64,000 nucleotides of DNA, taken from the NCBI GenBank assembly GCA_026874595.1, contig CM049322.1, forward strand, positions 27,160,340 through 27,224,339, written 5' to 3'. Both the position numbers and the translations under genes were made by a program. Below, piece after piece: positions 13,367-24,970 of this stretch (positions within the stretch are counted from its first letter, which is position 1; each line of letters starts with the position of its first letter). The notes below the pieces were generated by a model that was not told where the DNA came from, ran no database searches, and was given only the letters and a program-made list of their open reading frames with translations. The DNA is from Sipunculus nudus. Taxonomy: Eukaryota; Annelida; Sipuncula; Golfingiida; Sipunculidae.

Positions 13367-13689
13367 CGCCTCTACAATCCCTGTGGTCCTGATGTGTCCA
13401 TCAAGAAACGCTAGCAGTGTCACAAGCTGTGGAGAGGCCATGCAGAAACGCTCAGGATGACAGTAAGAAGTTAAACGTCGAAGAATTTTATTTTATTATT
13501 ATATATGCTTCTAAAAAAAATGTAAAACGTCCTTATATATGATTTAAAAAAAAGTAATGACAGAATGTATATTTTTTTTTATTTTGTGACATTTCAATGT
13601 GTATTGTAAATAAGAATTCTATGAGCTTTTCAGTTCTCACTTTATCAGGTGTAATTTGATTTATGGTTGTCTTTGTATTTTAATTGTTC

Positions 13690-15600
13690 CCAGTCCTAAA
13701 TATTAGATCGTCCTGCTGTGTGCTGCAAATTTTAAATATAGTTCTGGGTGACAGATTCGCTGCATATGCCATCATGTGAGGCATAGACTTAAACTTGAAA
13801 CACTATGTATACATATTCTTGAGGCAATTATTTATAGATGTACTTTAGATAAACCAAGTTATCACTTCAGAAATTAAAACGGAAATGTCTTATTTATGTA
13901 TCTAGAAACATCATGTTTTGAGCTGAATGTTGTACACTGTTTATTGATTGTCCCCTGAATATTAGATCTGACTGTATGGGTGGAACAGATAAGACTAATT
14001 TCATGTTGATAGAGTCACAATGCTAAAGGGGCCAGCATAGACTTGGACGTTCAATACAGTGCATAGTCATGAAGCTAAACATTAAATTTTAAATTACTAG
14101 ACACAAGTTCATATTGAATCACTCTTTTCATTTATAACACTTTTATTTTACATTAAGCTGAATGTTGTACACTGTTTATTGATTGTCCCCTGAATATTAG
14201 ATCTGATTGTATAGGCGAACAGATAAGACTAATTTCGTGGTGATAGAGTCACAATGCTAAGGGGTTCAGCATAGACTTGGACGTTCAATCAAGTGCATAG
14301 TCATGAAGCTATAAACAGTTAATTTTAAATCATTAGACACAAGTTCATATTGAATCACTCTTTTCATTTATAACACTTTTACTTTACATTAAGCTGAATG
14401 TTGTACACTGTTTATTGATTGTCCCCTGAATATTAGATCTGACTGTATGGGTGGCACAGATAAGACTAATTTCATGTTAATAGAGTCACAATGCTAAAGG
14501 GGCCAGCATAGACTTGGACGTTCAATACAGTGCATAGTCATGAAGCTAAACATTAAATTTTAAATTACTAGACACAAGTTCATATTGAATCACTCTTTTC
14601 ATTTATAACACTTTTATTTTACATTAAGCTAAATGTTGTACACTGTTTATTGATTGTCCCCTGAATATTAGATCTCACTGTATAGGCGAACAGATAAGAC
14701 TAATTTTGTGGTTATAGAGTCACAATGCTTTATAGGGAGTCGAGCATAGACTTGGGCAGTCAATACAGTGCATAGTCATACAGCGAAACGTTAAATATTA
14801 GAACATTAGCCATAGCTGCTTGTATAACGAATCACTCTTTTTAATTATGTCACTTTTACTCTACATTAAGCTGAATGTTGTGAACTGTTTTGGTAGTCTC
14901 CTGAATATTAGATCTGACTGTATAGGCGAGACGGGTAAGACTAATTACATGGTGATAGGGTCACAGTGCTGAGCGTTCAAGCATAGACTCAGGCTTCATT
15001 AGACAAGGTGAACATTAAACAGAGCTTAACGAAATATTTCATTCAAAATGCTTAACCTATTAAATAACATTTATTATTTTTTTGTACATTCTGAAAGGAT
15101 GGATTATAATTTTACATGTGGGCTAGCCGTTTTGCACTGAATCTTGTGTACTGTTAACTGATAGCGTAATTGTGAATAATAGATCTCACTGCTGGGGGGC
15201 AGGTAAGACTAAGTTCATTGTATGGTCTCACTGTTTAGGGGCGAAACAAAGACTGTGGCTTTCAGTGCAGTGCATTCTCACGCTGCAGGATGCAAGTTCT
15301 CTTCCGATGTAAACATGATTCTTCAGTATGTATAACTATTATATTTACTTTATTTTTGAGCAAATTAAAAATTGAATTCCACCTTTTTTATATAAACTGT
15401 AATTCCTGCTGTTTTGTACTAGGCTTTATGTATTGTATATTGATGTTTTCATGAACATTAGATCTTACTGGTGGAAGGTACAGATGAGACTAACTTCATG
15501 TACGAGTCTGATTGCTGATGTATACAGCAAAGACTGGCTTTCAATGTAAATCATAAGATTTGGCAAGGTGCATGTATAAGCAAGTTGGAAATAAGTTTGA
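13690..15600 (+). repeat. Internal ~235-bp tandem array of the LTR element
   Basis: Units begin agctgaatgttgtacactg at 13921, 14156, 14392, 14627 and 14869 (spacing 235, 236, 235, 242), with diverged edge units near 13690, 15135 and 15420. The most constant piece is cctgaatattagatctgact; other constant pieces are aagactaattt, agagtcacaatgct and cagcatagact. Central units are nearly identical and edge units old, the usual result of unequal exchange or RT slippage. Confidence 0.85.
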
Positions 15601-15640
15601 CTAAAATTTTCTTTAATTACAATTGGTTTAACCATGTCAT

Positions 15641-15707
<67 letters not shown>

Positions 15708-15748
15708 TTGTAGTGTATTATATTGTGTTGTGTATCAGCACCACTGCA

Positions 15749-15946
15749 ATGGACTTACGAAGGAGGAAATTTTCTGGAAAAATATTTAATTATACGAGGC
15801 CCAGACCGAGGGCAAGGGTATTCTGCACTGTGGAGGGAAGCAGGCAGGGAAATGAAAGCGAGGAAGCACCTCTGGGGACTAAGACCACAATAATGTCTCC
15901 CCAGAGGGTGAGATGCTCGGGCATCCACATGCTATACGGTCAATGA
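15749..15946 (+). pseudogene. 65-codon ORF before the 3' LTR, unrecognised
   Basis: Begins MDLRRRKFSGKIFNY and is basic and arginine-rich at the start; it ends 278 bases before the 3' LTR. It could be the leftover C-terminus of a deleted pol, or chance. No motif identifies it. The (TA)n at 15645-15704 lies just upstream. Confidence 0.25.
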
Positions 15947-16224
15947 ACTGATGCTAATGAATATTTAAGAAATATGTACTATAATATCAATTTGCATATT
16001 TTTTTATAAAAAAGACATGATCACATAAGTTGTCATTTAGATTATTAATTTATGTACTTGTATTTTATCATGCCAAATCTTGTTCTTCTGGGATAAATGT
16101 GACAATATAAATTAGCCATTGGTATAAACATATTTATATAGGTTCACATTAAGGACTTTATATATGTATAAAAAAAAAAGAAAATCATTCCGATTTTCTT
16201 TTTTTATCATGGGTGGTGTGCGAG

Positions 16225-17039
16225 TGTAAGATTTGGCATGATAGGTTGTATTTTCTTGTATTTCATGTCACACTTAATGAGTTCAATGGGCTTCTCTCTC
16301 TCATTTGCAGCTGTTCTCAATAATAGGAATATTTTAATTATTATTATAACTTTACTGATTTTGTGAATTTAATCTTTCGTATACATTCAAACCTCTGCAT
16401 TACCTTGTGACATATCACACATGTATAACAAGCCTTTGTTCCATGATGCCTGGGTACTGATTGCATAATCTCCTAGTCATGGTCACTGGGTCCCGTATTT
16501 GTACAGGCCAGATCCTAATATGTTAATCTCATCAGGGTAAAGGTGTTGATCTCATCAGGGTGACCACTAATGGGGGGGGGGGGGGGGTCCCGTGATGTTT
16601 GGTCAGCTAAGAGCACACACAGATAGATGATATCAGGATAACGTATAATTACACTGTATGTAGACCTTGTATATGTCAGGGTATAATCAACAAACTCTCA
16701 TTTCATTGGCCAGTATAGGGGGTGGAGTTCACCTCACCCATCTGACCAATGGAATGAATGGGTGATGTTATTGGTTATATTCAAATGAGAGAGAGAGAAC
16801 AAAAACCATGGGATAATTATGTGTGGGCAGATTCCACTTTGGCGACTCGGCACCTAGGACAGTTTCTGTGTATGGACATTTTTATCATATACTTAATACA
16901 AGAAGAATAAAAAAATGGTTACCTAAGTTACCGAATTTGTGTGTTGTGGCTGTGTGTCACAAGTGCCATAAACTTGCTTGAACGAGAGCGTGAGTGGGAG
17001 AAAGACGAAGTTTATATAGTAAAGTAACATAAGTTTACA
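16225..17039 (+). repeat. 3' LTR
   Basis: Same sequence as 12415-13233 with a 16-base G run. The bases before it (gggtggtgtgcgag) are a poor polypurine tract. About 20 bases earlier is an A-rich/T-rich hairpin (AAAAGAAAATC with GATTTTCTTTT, 16175-16205). Confidence 0.93.
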
Positions 17040-17043
17040 ATGC

Positions 17044-17241
17044 GATACCAGAGTCCACGGTGATGGTGATGAGACGTGGCATTCTTTTATATTCAATTTT
17101 GAACGCCTGGCAGACCGTTACAGATGGTCAAATAATAAGAAGGCTGATGCCCTGGTGGATTGTCTGTCAGGAAAAGAATTAGATTTCGTGAGAGAAATGG
17201 AAACCTTAATGGATTACAAGCTGCCATTATATGCAATTTGA
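17044..17241 (+). pseudogene. Retroelement gag fragment at the insertion site
   Basis: Open for 66 codons from the edge of the target duplication to TGA. It contains ETWHSFIFNFERLADRYRWS and KKADALVDCLSGKELDFV, the W-x-F-x(3)-FE..A...W(S/D)...KA..L...L.G.A pattern of Ty3/gypsy-type gag capsid domains. It is unrelated to the LTR element beside it; the young LTR element landed in or next to it. Confidence 0.55.
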
Positions 17242-17345
17242 GGAATTGGCTCCTATGAAAATTTAGATATAAAAGCTATGAATAACAAATAGAAAAAGTT
17301 TGCTGCCTCCATTTAGACTGTCCCATTCTCAAAAGTGCGCCTAAG
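17218..17345 (+). repeat. Dispersed repeat fragment, related to 18470-18610
   Basis: ctgccattatatgcaatttgaggaattggctc continues into atgaataac and aaagtttgctgcc, in parallel with 18478 onward (ctgccatattacattttgaggaagtggctc, then gccatgaataa, aaagtttggtgct). This is an old repeat type with 'aagatggctgccat' at its head. Confidence 0.55.
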
Positions 17346-17461
17346 CCTCAGAACAGTAAGAAAAGAGCAAATTATGACTTTTGTTTCTACAACATGATTG
17401 AATTTTAATGAATAATCATTATTTTGATAATCTGGAAAACAAAATTGTATTTCTTACCCAT

Positions 17462-18365
17462 TGTTACGGAATCTAATATCAACGGATCACGTAGTCGTGA
17501 CGAACATGAATTTTGTAATTGAGATGAAAAAAAATCAGATTATGTAACACTAGGCAGCGTGAACTGTCTAGGGGAATGAATAAAGAAGTCAGTGGTTTTT
17601 GTTAACAAATAATTATAATTTATTCTTAAAACAATCCTAACATTAAAATACACTAAATCAATACAATAACACAGTATAACAACAGTACAACAGTAAATCA
17701 ATACAAGTATATAAATTAAGTGTACAGTACCTGGATACCACCACTGTCACAGCGACAACAAGTACTTTAAAATGTATAATCCAGATGAACAGTTCACATA
17801 AATCTTCTCAGAGAATATTAGTCCTATTCAATCACAAATCAGTCTGCTGTAATACAAAAGTGAAGTTCTTGTTATAATCCCGAGAGCAAACTGAAGACTA
17901 TATAAAATCCGTTACAAAGTCGAAGAAGATCTATAACTGCTGCATTTATCGGAAAGGTCCGCAAACTGACTCACACTCTGCTGTGTCCGCTGGAATATTT
18001 CTCTCTCCTCCCTCTCGGCTCTAAACACAGCCCCCTATTTATGACTTTTCATCCAAAAATTCTAGAAACTTTTTATTTCACGAACAATCTAAAGAACCCA
18101 ACAAACATAAAACACACGCCCAAAGAACATAACAAGACACACTCTCATACAGCGCGACCATCCCAGAATATTCCAGATGAGCGCTGTGTCTTTACACGCC
18201 AGGGTTCACCCAGCACGGATTAAACCAAGCGATGTGTAGGGTTCACACGTGGGGCGCACCGGGCCAGGCGAGCTTGCTACAGCAACGAGCCACGCGTGCA
18301 ACATGAACCAAATGTCAACAACACATGGAACACCCCTGCGCACAATAAAACAGACATCTGTAACA
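17462..18365 (-). mobile_element. Solo LTR of a Ty3/gypsy element
   Basis: 904 bases bounded by TGTTAC...GTAACA and the 4-bp target duplication CCAT (17458-17461 and 18366-18369), with no coding interior: a solo LTR left by LTR-LTR recombination. Read on the minus strand it matches the LTR at 53209-53940 over most of its length (the ggacacag...gtcagtttg region, the gtgacagtggtggtatccagg region, and the cactgacttctttattcattccc end). It carries CATAAATAG (18035-18043), the mutated equivalent of TATAAATAG there, and an AATAAA (plus-strand 17619-17624). Confidence 0.88.
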
Positions 18366-18469
18366 CCATGCAAATGTAAGTTTAGACACTATGATTGTTT
18401 TCCTAAGTTACCTAGAAGCAAGCCGAGATATTAACATATATGCGTTTCTATATCGTGGCCATCTTAATA

Positions 18470-18620
18470 TCCAAGATGGCTGCCATATTACATTTTGAGG
18501 AAGTGGCTCATATTAAAAATTGAAAGGAAGGGCCATGAATAATACTTGCACAAAGTTTGGTGCTTTTGTCCGGCGTGTCTCCATCATTTTGCTAAGCCGC
18601 CTGACTAATAGCACTACCGC
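18470..18620 (+). repeat. Dispersed 'aagatggctgccat' repeat fragment
   Basis: Starts with an inverted motif, ggccatcttaatatccaagatggct, and then parallels 17218-17345. Confidence 0.5.
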
Positions 18621-19623
18621 CGATCTCTCCAAGACCAATTAGTCGTAGGAATGTTAACCGCACACATTGCCGCGGAATTCTGACTGGATAAACACACTTA
18701 TATAACAGCCAGCTGGGGAAAACCTACGAGATCTGACGAGTCATTGCAACCTTTCAAAGACTGCTACATACGATTTAAGGCTGTGATTGTAACCTGTCGC
18801 ACACCGGTCGTAAAGGTCCCGGGTTTGACTGGGCCGTAAAGTGACTGAAATAACGTGCAATGAAAGAGCCAGGATGAGGGTGAATGAATCGAAACATGAT
18901 TGTCTAAACTTCAAGTGACTGGCTTGAACTATAGTCACTGTAATGAGAAGATAGAACTCATTTGTTAATCACTTGTTACGTTACTTCATATCCATGCCCA
19001 CGTAATGAATACAGTTGACTTGGAGGAGAAAGAAAGAATCGAAAAAGATACAGGAAATGTGAGTGAAGCAAGCTTACCGAAACAAATTGTTAAATGAATA
19101 TTTGAAGCCGTGTAATGCCATTAAGAGTTTACGTAGCGGCACATCTGGGGTTGGACTATATCTAGAAAAATGTCTTTACAGTGGAAAGGACCAGCATAGT
19201 AGGTTCGACCATTTATATGAACAAGTGATTGGGAAAATGGACCATGATAGCCGCATATTAATAGCACTTGCTGGAAATTGTTGTCCAGGATAATCGAAGG
19301 ACCTTAAAGAACATTTGAACTATAGGAAGCATGGGATCAAGAATATTCTTCCCTAGAGGTCAGGGCATCTACAAAGCTCCACTAAAGTACGGAGATTCTT
19401 TGCGATAAAATGTTGTGTGTGGTGTATGAAAGAAAAATATATACAAGATTGTGACAAACATGTTACTCCTATCAACAGGGGTCAAATTCAAGATGAATTA
19501 TTAATGACAAATTTACTAGAATTTCACTTGGGTATAAACTGGTCTTTGTAATTGAGTAATTTCCCTGATTTGAAATACATGTAATACACTTGCTCCTGAG
19601 TGGTAGACCTTGTAATGTAGAAT
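18621..19623. other. No gene or repeat recognised
   Basis: Contains a 76-codon plus-strand ORF (19063-19293, MKQAYRNKLLNEYLK...) with no family resemblance and no splice or regulatory context that I can defend. Confidence 0.4.
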
Positions 19624-19985
19624 GTCTTGGTCTCTGATGGTTACCTGAGGGCCTCGATCATAGAAAAGAGCCTCGGTGTCTGAAGGTTACCTGAGGGCCT
19701 CGAACACAGAAAAGAGCCTCGGTATCTGAAGGTTAGCCGAGGGCCTCGATCATAGAAAAGAACCTCGGTATCTGAAGGTTACCCGAGGGCCTCGATCATA
19801 GAAAAGAGCCTTGGTATCTGAAGGTTACCCGAGGGCCTCGATCATAGAAAAGAGCCTCGGTATATGAAGGTTACCCGAGGGCCTCGATCATAGAAAAGAG
19901 CCTCGGTATCTGAAGGTTACCCGAGGGCCTCAATCATAGAAAATAGCCTCGGTATCTGAAGGTTACCCAACATAGAAAATAGTCT
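19624..19985 (+). repeat. 46-bp tandem array, about 8 units
   Basis: Unit pieces: gcctcggtatctgaaggtta, cccgagggcctcgatcatag, aaaaga. CCTCGG and CCGAGG can pair across a short loop in each unit. The core ggtatctgaaggttac reappears, inverted, in the array at 21580-24330. Confidence 0.92.
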
Positions 19986-20395
19986 AGGCATCAGCAGGGA
20001 TCACATGCTGCAGATGCTGCGTACTTTCACCTGAAAGTGGCTTCAATTAACTCATATGTTCTGGCTTCATTTACTTGAAATGTTCTGGCTTCATTTACCT
20101 GATATTTTGTGTTGACAACATCGGCAAAGGTTACGGAGTTCCCATCCAAATGTTTTTTTAACTATCTCGGATGGATGCACAGTGCAAATTATGTCATAGA
20201 ATGTCACATTGATAGTGTGCAACTTTCATTTTTACCGGTTTATTGTCACTTCCGATATTCATTTTGTAAGAAGTTTTCATTTAAAGGACATTTATAAACC
20301 TGAAACAGTATGGACTACCCTCATTCTTTCTGTATCCGTAGTCAAGTTTTCTCCCAAATAGTTCCTTCAATCATTTAACTTTTAATGAATAAAAG

Positions 20396-20397
<2 letters not shown>

Positions 20398-20462
<65 letters not shown>
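20398..20462. repeat. (TA)n microsatellite
   Basis: About 60 bases of TA with one G interruption. Confidence 0.95.
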
Positions 20463-20759
20463 ACTCTGAAGCTCTATATTGACCATTTAAATAATTAATC
20501 ATTATAAAAATGTTAAGGAAAAGTCAACCTCACACACCCATCTATCCCATATAGCACCAGAATTACTGTAGTACAGAAGTACTGTATTTGATATTCTTCA
20601 GGAATTTTTTCTAAGGTGAATATTCAGGTCAGGATGATAAGTCTACAACATACATTCCAACTGATTTTCAGGTCACAATAGGTTGACATTTACACCTTGT
20701 TCGTCCTACTAGCTCTTCTGGAACAAGAGCTTTTACATTTTTAATTTTTTTAAGATAGC

Positions 20760-21420
20760 TAAAATGAAGACTGCTTTCATCTTGGACCGGATGATGCTGA
20801 AACTCTGCAACAACCATTTAAGAGGATTTGACATTTAAGAATCACAGGAAATTTATACCTTATTTGTATTTCTAAAGATGTTTTCAGTGGCCATTTTGGA
20901 TAAGTGGAGGTCGGGATAATACCGAACCTGCCTGATAACAATTTTGCTGAATTTTTCACAAGCCATATTAGTTACAATGACATCTCGCTCATCCTTTTAA
21001 CTTATCTAGTGAAAAGAAAACTGTAAACAATATGTCTCTCCAGCTCACCTAGTGCCAGAGGTACTTTCTTTTCTGTATTTCAAGATGGCGTCGACTGCCA
21101 TTTTGGTTAAATAAAGGTTGGGATTGTCCAGAAATTCAACAATAACATTTTTGGAGGATTTTTATGCAATAATTTGACAGTGACATCTCGCTTATCATGC
21201 TAGCTCCTCTAGTGCCAAAGACACTACAAATGATGTTTTATTCCGATGGCGTCGGCGGCCATCTTGGATTTAGAGGTTATAACCTCTTCATTGGACTTGG
21301 CATAATTGGATTTTGCATGGAAAATTGCGCCTTTCTTGTCATTCTAACTCAACTGGTGCCAGATATACTTTCTTTTCTATATTTCATGATGGAGTCGGAA
21401 ACCATTATGCATATTGGGCT
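20760..21420. repeat. Diverged ~170-bp tandem units with 'gatggcgtcg..gccatcttgga' motif
   Basis: At least three related units: gtggccattttggataa (20887), aagatggcgtcgactgccatt (21083), gatggcgtcggcggccatct (21246), with a fourth, weaker, near 21387. Shared flanks include tgacatctcgctyatc and ctagtgccaragac. The gcggccatcttggattt type of motif is common in dispersed repeats of marine invertebrates. Confidence 0.6.
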
Positions 21421-21579
21421 CTAGCCAGGTCAGCCATTACTTTCAAGAGGTTCACAGAAATCAGTTCCTCTCTCAAATGGCTATGGTTTTCAAATCCATC
21501 AAGAAAAATGGTACGAAAGAAATGGTCAAGTATACCTAAACCTATGAAATGACTTCATGTCTGCATTTGCTGAACGACT

Positions 21580-24330
21580 GCATGAGAAGCCTCGAACCCC
21601 AGCCCTCGAAGTCTTCAGTTCTCCTTCCCAAGGTCACCTGCATGTAACCTCAGATACAAGCCCAAGATCTTCAATCCATCTTGCCCAGTCACCCGCAAGT
21701 AACCTCAGATACCAGCCCCAGGTCTTCAATCCTCCTTGCAACTGCAAGAGAAACCTCGAACCCCAGCCCTAGGTCTTCAATCCATCTTGCCCGGTCACCC
21801 GCAAGTAACCTCAGAAATAAGCCCAAGATCTTCAATCCTCCTTCCCCGGTCACTCGCAAGTAACCTCAGATACCAGCCCCAGGTCTTCAATCCTCCTTGC
21901 AACTGCAAGAGAAGCCTCGAACCTCAGCCCTAGGTCTTCAATCCATCTTGCCCGGTCACCCGCAAGTAATCTCAGATACCAGCCCCAGGTCTTCAATCCT
22001 CCTTGCAACTGCAAGAGAAGCCTCGAACCCCAGCCCTAGGCCTTCAATCCATCTTGCCCGGTCACCCGCAAGTAACCTCAGATACCAGCCCTAGGTCTTT
22101 AATCCTCCTTCCCCGGTCACTCGCAGGTAACCTCAGATACCAGCCCCAGGTCTTCATTCCTCTTTGCAACTGCAAGAGATGCCTTGAACCCCAGCCCTAG
22201 GTCTTCAGTCAATCTTGCCCGGTCACCCGCAAGTAATCTCAGATACCAGCCCTAGGTCTTCAATCCTCCCTCCCCAGTCACCCGCAAGTAACCTCAGATA
22301 CCAGCCCTAGGTCTTTAATCCTCCTTCCCCGGTCACTCGCAGGTAACCTCAGATACCAGCCCCAGGTCTTCAATCCTCCTTGCAACTGCAAGAGAAGCCT
22401 CGAACCCCAGCCCTAGGTCTTCAATCCATTTTCCCCATACTTGCAAGTAACCTCAGATACAAGCACAAGATCTTCAATCCATCTTGCCCGGTCACCCGCA
22501 AGTAACCTCAGATACCAGCCCTAGGTCCTAAATCCTCCCTCCCCAGTCACCCGCAAGTAACCTCAGATACCAGCCCCAGGTCTTCAATCCTCCTTGCAAC
22601 TGCAAGAGAAGCCTCGAACCCCAGCCCTAGGTCTTCAATCCATTTTCCCCATACTTGCAAGTAACCTCAGATACAAGCACAAGATCTTCAATCCATCTTG
22701 CCCGGTCACCCGCAAGTAACCTCAGATACCTGCCCTAGGTCTTTAATCCTCCCTCCCCAGTCACCCGCAAGTAACCTCAGATACCAGCCCCAGGTCTTCA
22801 ATCCTCCTTGCAACTGCAAGAGAAGCCTCGAACCCCAGCCCTAGGTCTTCAATCCATTTTCCCCATACTTGCAAGTAACCTCAGATACAAGCACAAGATC
22901 TTCAATCCATCTTGCCCGGTCACCCGCAAGTAACCTCAGATACCAGCCCTAGGTCTTTAATCCTCCTTCCCCGGTCACTCGCAGGTAACCTCAGATACCA
23001 GCCCCAGGTCTTCAATCCTCCTTGCAACTGCAAGAGAAGCCTCGAACCCCAGCCCTAGGTCTTCAGTCAATCTTGCCCGGTCACCCGCAAGTTATCTCAG
23101 ATACCAGCCCTAGGTCTTCAATCCTCCCTCCCCAGTCACCCGCAAGTAACCTCAGATACAAGCCCCAGGTCTTCAATCCTCCTTGCAACTGCAAGAGAAG
23201 CCTCAAACCCCAGCCCTAGGTCTTCAATCCATCTTGCCCGGTCACCCGCAAGTAACCTCAGATACCAGCCCCAGGTCTTCAATCCTCCTTGCAACTGCAA
23301 GAGAAGCCTCGAACCCAAGCCCTAGGTCTTCAATCCATCTTGCCCGGTCACCCGCAAGTAACCTCAGAAACCAGCCCAAGTTCTTCAATCCTCCCTCCAC
23401 GGACACCCGCAAGTAACCTCAGATAGCAGCCCCAGGTCTTCCATCCCCCTTATCTGTCACCCGCAAGAGACCTCAGATACCAGCCCAAGGTCTTCAATCC
23501 TCCTTGCAACTGCAAAAGAAGCCTCGAACCCAAGCCCTAGATCTTGAATCCATCTTGCCCGGTCACCCGCAAGTAACCTCAGATACCAGCCCAAGGTCTT
23601 CAATCCTCCTTGCAACTGCAAGAGAAGCCTCAAGCACCAGTCCTAGGCCTTCAATCCATCTTGCCCGGTCACCTGCAAGTAACCTCCGATAGCTGCCAAA
23701 GGTCTTTAATCCTCCTTCCCCGGTCACTCGCAGGAAACCTCAGATACCAGCCCCAGGTCTTCAATCCTCCTTGCAACTGCAAGAGAAGCCTCGAACCCCA
23801 GCCCTAGGTCTTCAGTCAATCTTGCCCGGTCACCCGCAAGTAATCTCAGATTGCAGCCCCAGGTCTTCCATCCTCCTTCCCCTGTCACCTGCAAGTGACC
23901 TCAGATACCAGCCCAAGGTCTTCAATCCTCCTTGCAACTGCAAAAGAAGCCTCGAACCCCAGCCCTAGATCTTCAATCCATCTTGCCCTGTCACCCGCAA
24001 GTAACCTCAGATACCAGCCCAAGGTCTTCAATCCTCCCTCCCCAGTCACCCGCAAGTAACTTCAGATACCAGCCCCAGGTCTTCAATCCATCTTGCAACT
24101 GCAAGAGAAGCCTCGAACCCCAGCCCTAGGTCTTCAATCCATCTTGCCAGGTCACCCGCAAGTAACCTCAGATACCAGCCCAAGGTCTTCAACCCTCCTT
24201 CCCCGGTCACCCGCAAGTTACCTCAGATACCAGCCCCAGGCCTTCAATCCTCCCTCCTCGATTACCCGCTTGTAACCTCAGATACCAGCCCAGATCTTTA
24301 TCCTCCCTCCCCAATCACCTGCAAGTCAGC
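21580..24330 (+). repeat. ~54-bp minisatellite with dimer/trimer higher-order structure
   Basis: About 50 units of 53-54 bases. One type contains ccatcttgcccggtcacccg, another tccttgcaactgcaagagaa; both share caggtcttcaatcc and taacctcagatacc. Identical ORF starts recur at 161 or 106-107 bases, i.e. three or two units, so the array alternates A-B and A-C-B blocks. The many ~65-codon ORFs (MQLQEKPRTPALG...) are repeat artefacts. Confidence 0.93.
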
Positions 24331-24849
24331 TCAGATAGACTATGTAGCTTAAGAATTAGCTAAATTTTTCACCTTTTTGTTCTATTCTTTTCACATTCAG
24401 TTTTTGAAAACAGACGCATAGGCGTGGGAACATTACATGGCGGGGAGGGGATCATTTTTTTCAGGGATGGTTTTTAAGGGTCCCAATATAGCTCGGTGCT
24501 GCTCTTGTTTGCCCTGGCTGTCTGTCCTTGTTTGCCCTGACTCTCCAATACAACTGATTTTCTAAAACTTATTGTATTTTTATAGTTAGCGAGCCTGTAT
24601 TTGTGTAGTTAACGCTTGGTTTTATGGAACCTGTATTTGTGTATTTAGTCCTTGGTTATATGAAGCCTGTATTTTTGCAGCAAGCGCTGGGTTCATGCAA
24701 TCATTATTACAGGCCTGCCAAAAGGCTTTGTGTATTGCTGTAGGGATTTGGATACAGGATAGGCGATGGATTTTATGACAACACCTGGTGTTTTAAGTTC
24801 TGTACCGGTAGGTCTATATGACAATAACGTACAGATAAACGTGACCTAC
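24331..24849. other. Presumed intron sequence left of DPP4-like exon 7
   Basis: Unique-looking, with short internal similarities (gcctgtatttgtgtagttarcgcttggtt repeated three times at 24592-24690). No exon found. Confidence 0.5.
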
Positions 24850-24970
24850 CTTCATAAACCCAGTCTGGTATCCCATTGAAAATGCTCTCAAAGGCCCCGT
24901 CTGTGGTGATTTGCTGAGCTGGGCTGAAGGGGTCATTCTGGTAGTACAGGTTGTTATTGGCAACGAATAC
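24850..24970 (-). CDS. DPP4-like exon 7 (last one seen)
   Basis: 121 bases, acceptor tattactgttgaag, donor gtaggt. It encodes VFVANNNLYYQNDPFSPAQQ then ITTDGAFESIFNGIPDWVYE. NGIxDWVYE is the hallmark leading into the DPP4 Glu-Glu motif; the exon stops one base (G) into the next codon, compatible with Glu. I scanned the minus strand to position 1 for the expected ALWWSPDG-type exon and did not see it. Confidence 0.92.

Larger units (their letters stand above)
12415..17039 (+). mobile_element. Complete young non-autonomous LTR retrotransposon
   Basis: Two ~815-819-bp direct repeats starting TGTAAGATTTGG and ending AAGTTTACA bound a 2,991-base interior. The element is flanked by the 4-bp target duplication ATGC (12411-12414 and 17040-17043). 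The LTRs differ, by eye, by one substitution (near 13020 / 16827) and a poly-G length change (20 versus 16), so insertion is recent. The interior has no protease, RT, RNase H or integrase; it carries a 34-codon gag-start-like ORF, a 235-bp tandem array and a (TA)n. It must have been mobilised in trans. Orientation is inferred from AATAAA inside the LTR, the TGG after the left LTR and the ORFs. Confidence 0.93.

Noticed and set aside
21557-24275. A dozen ~65-codon ORFs beginning MQLQEKPRTPALG
   Set aside because: They recur with the 54-bp minisatellite period and stop at the same place in each block; repeat artefacts.
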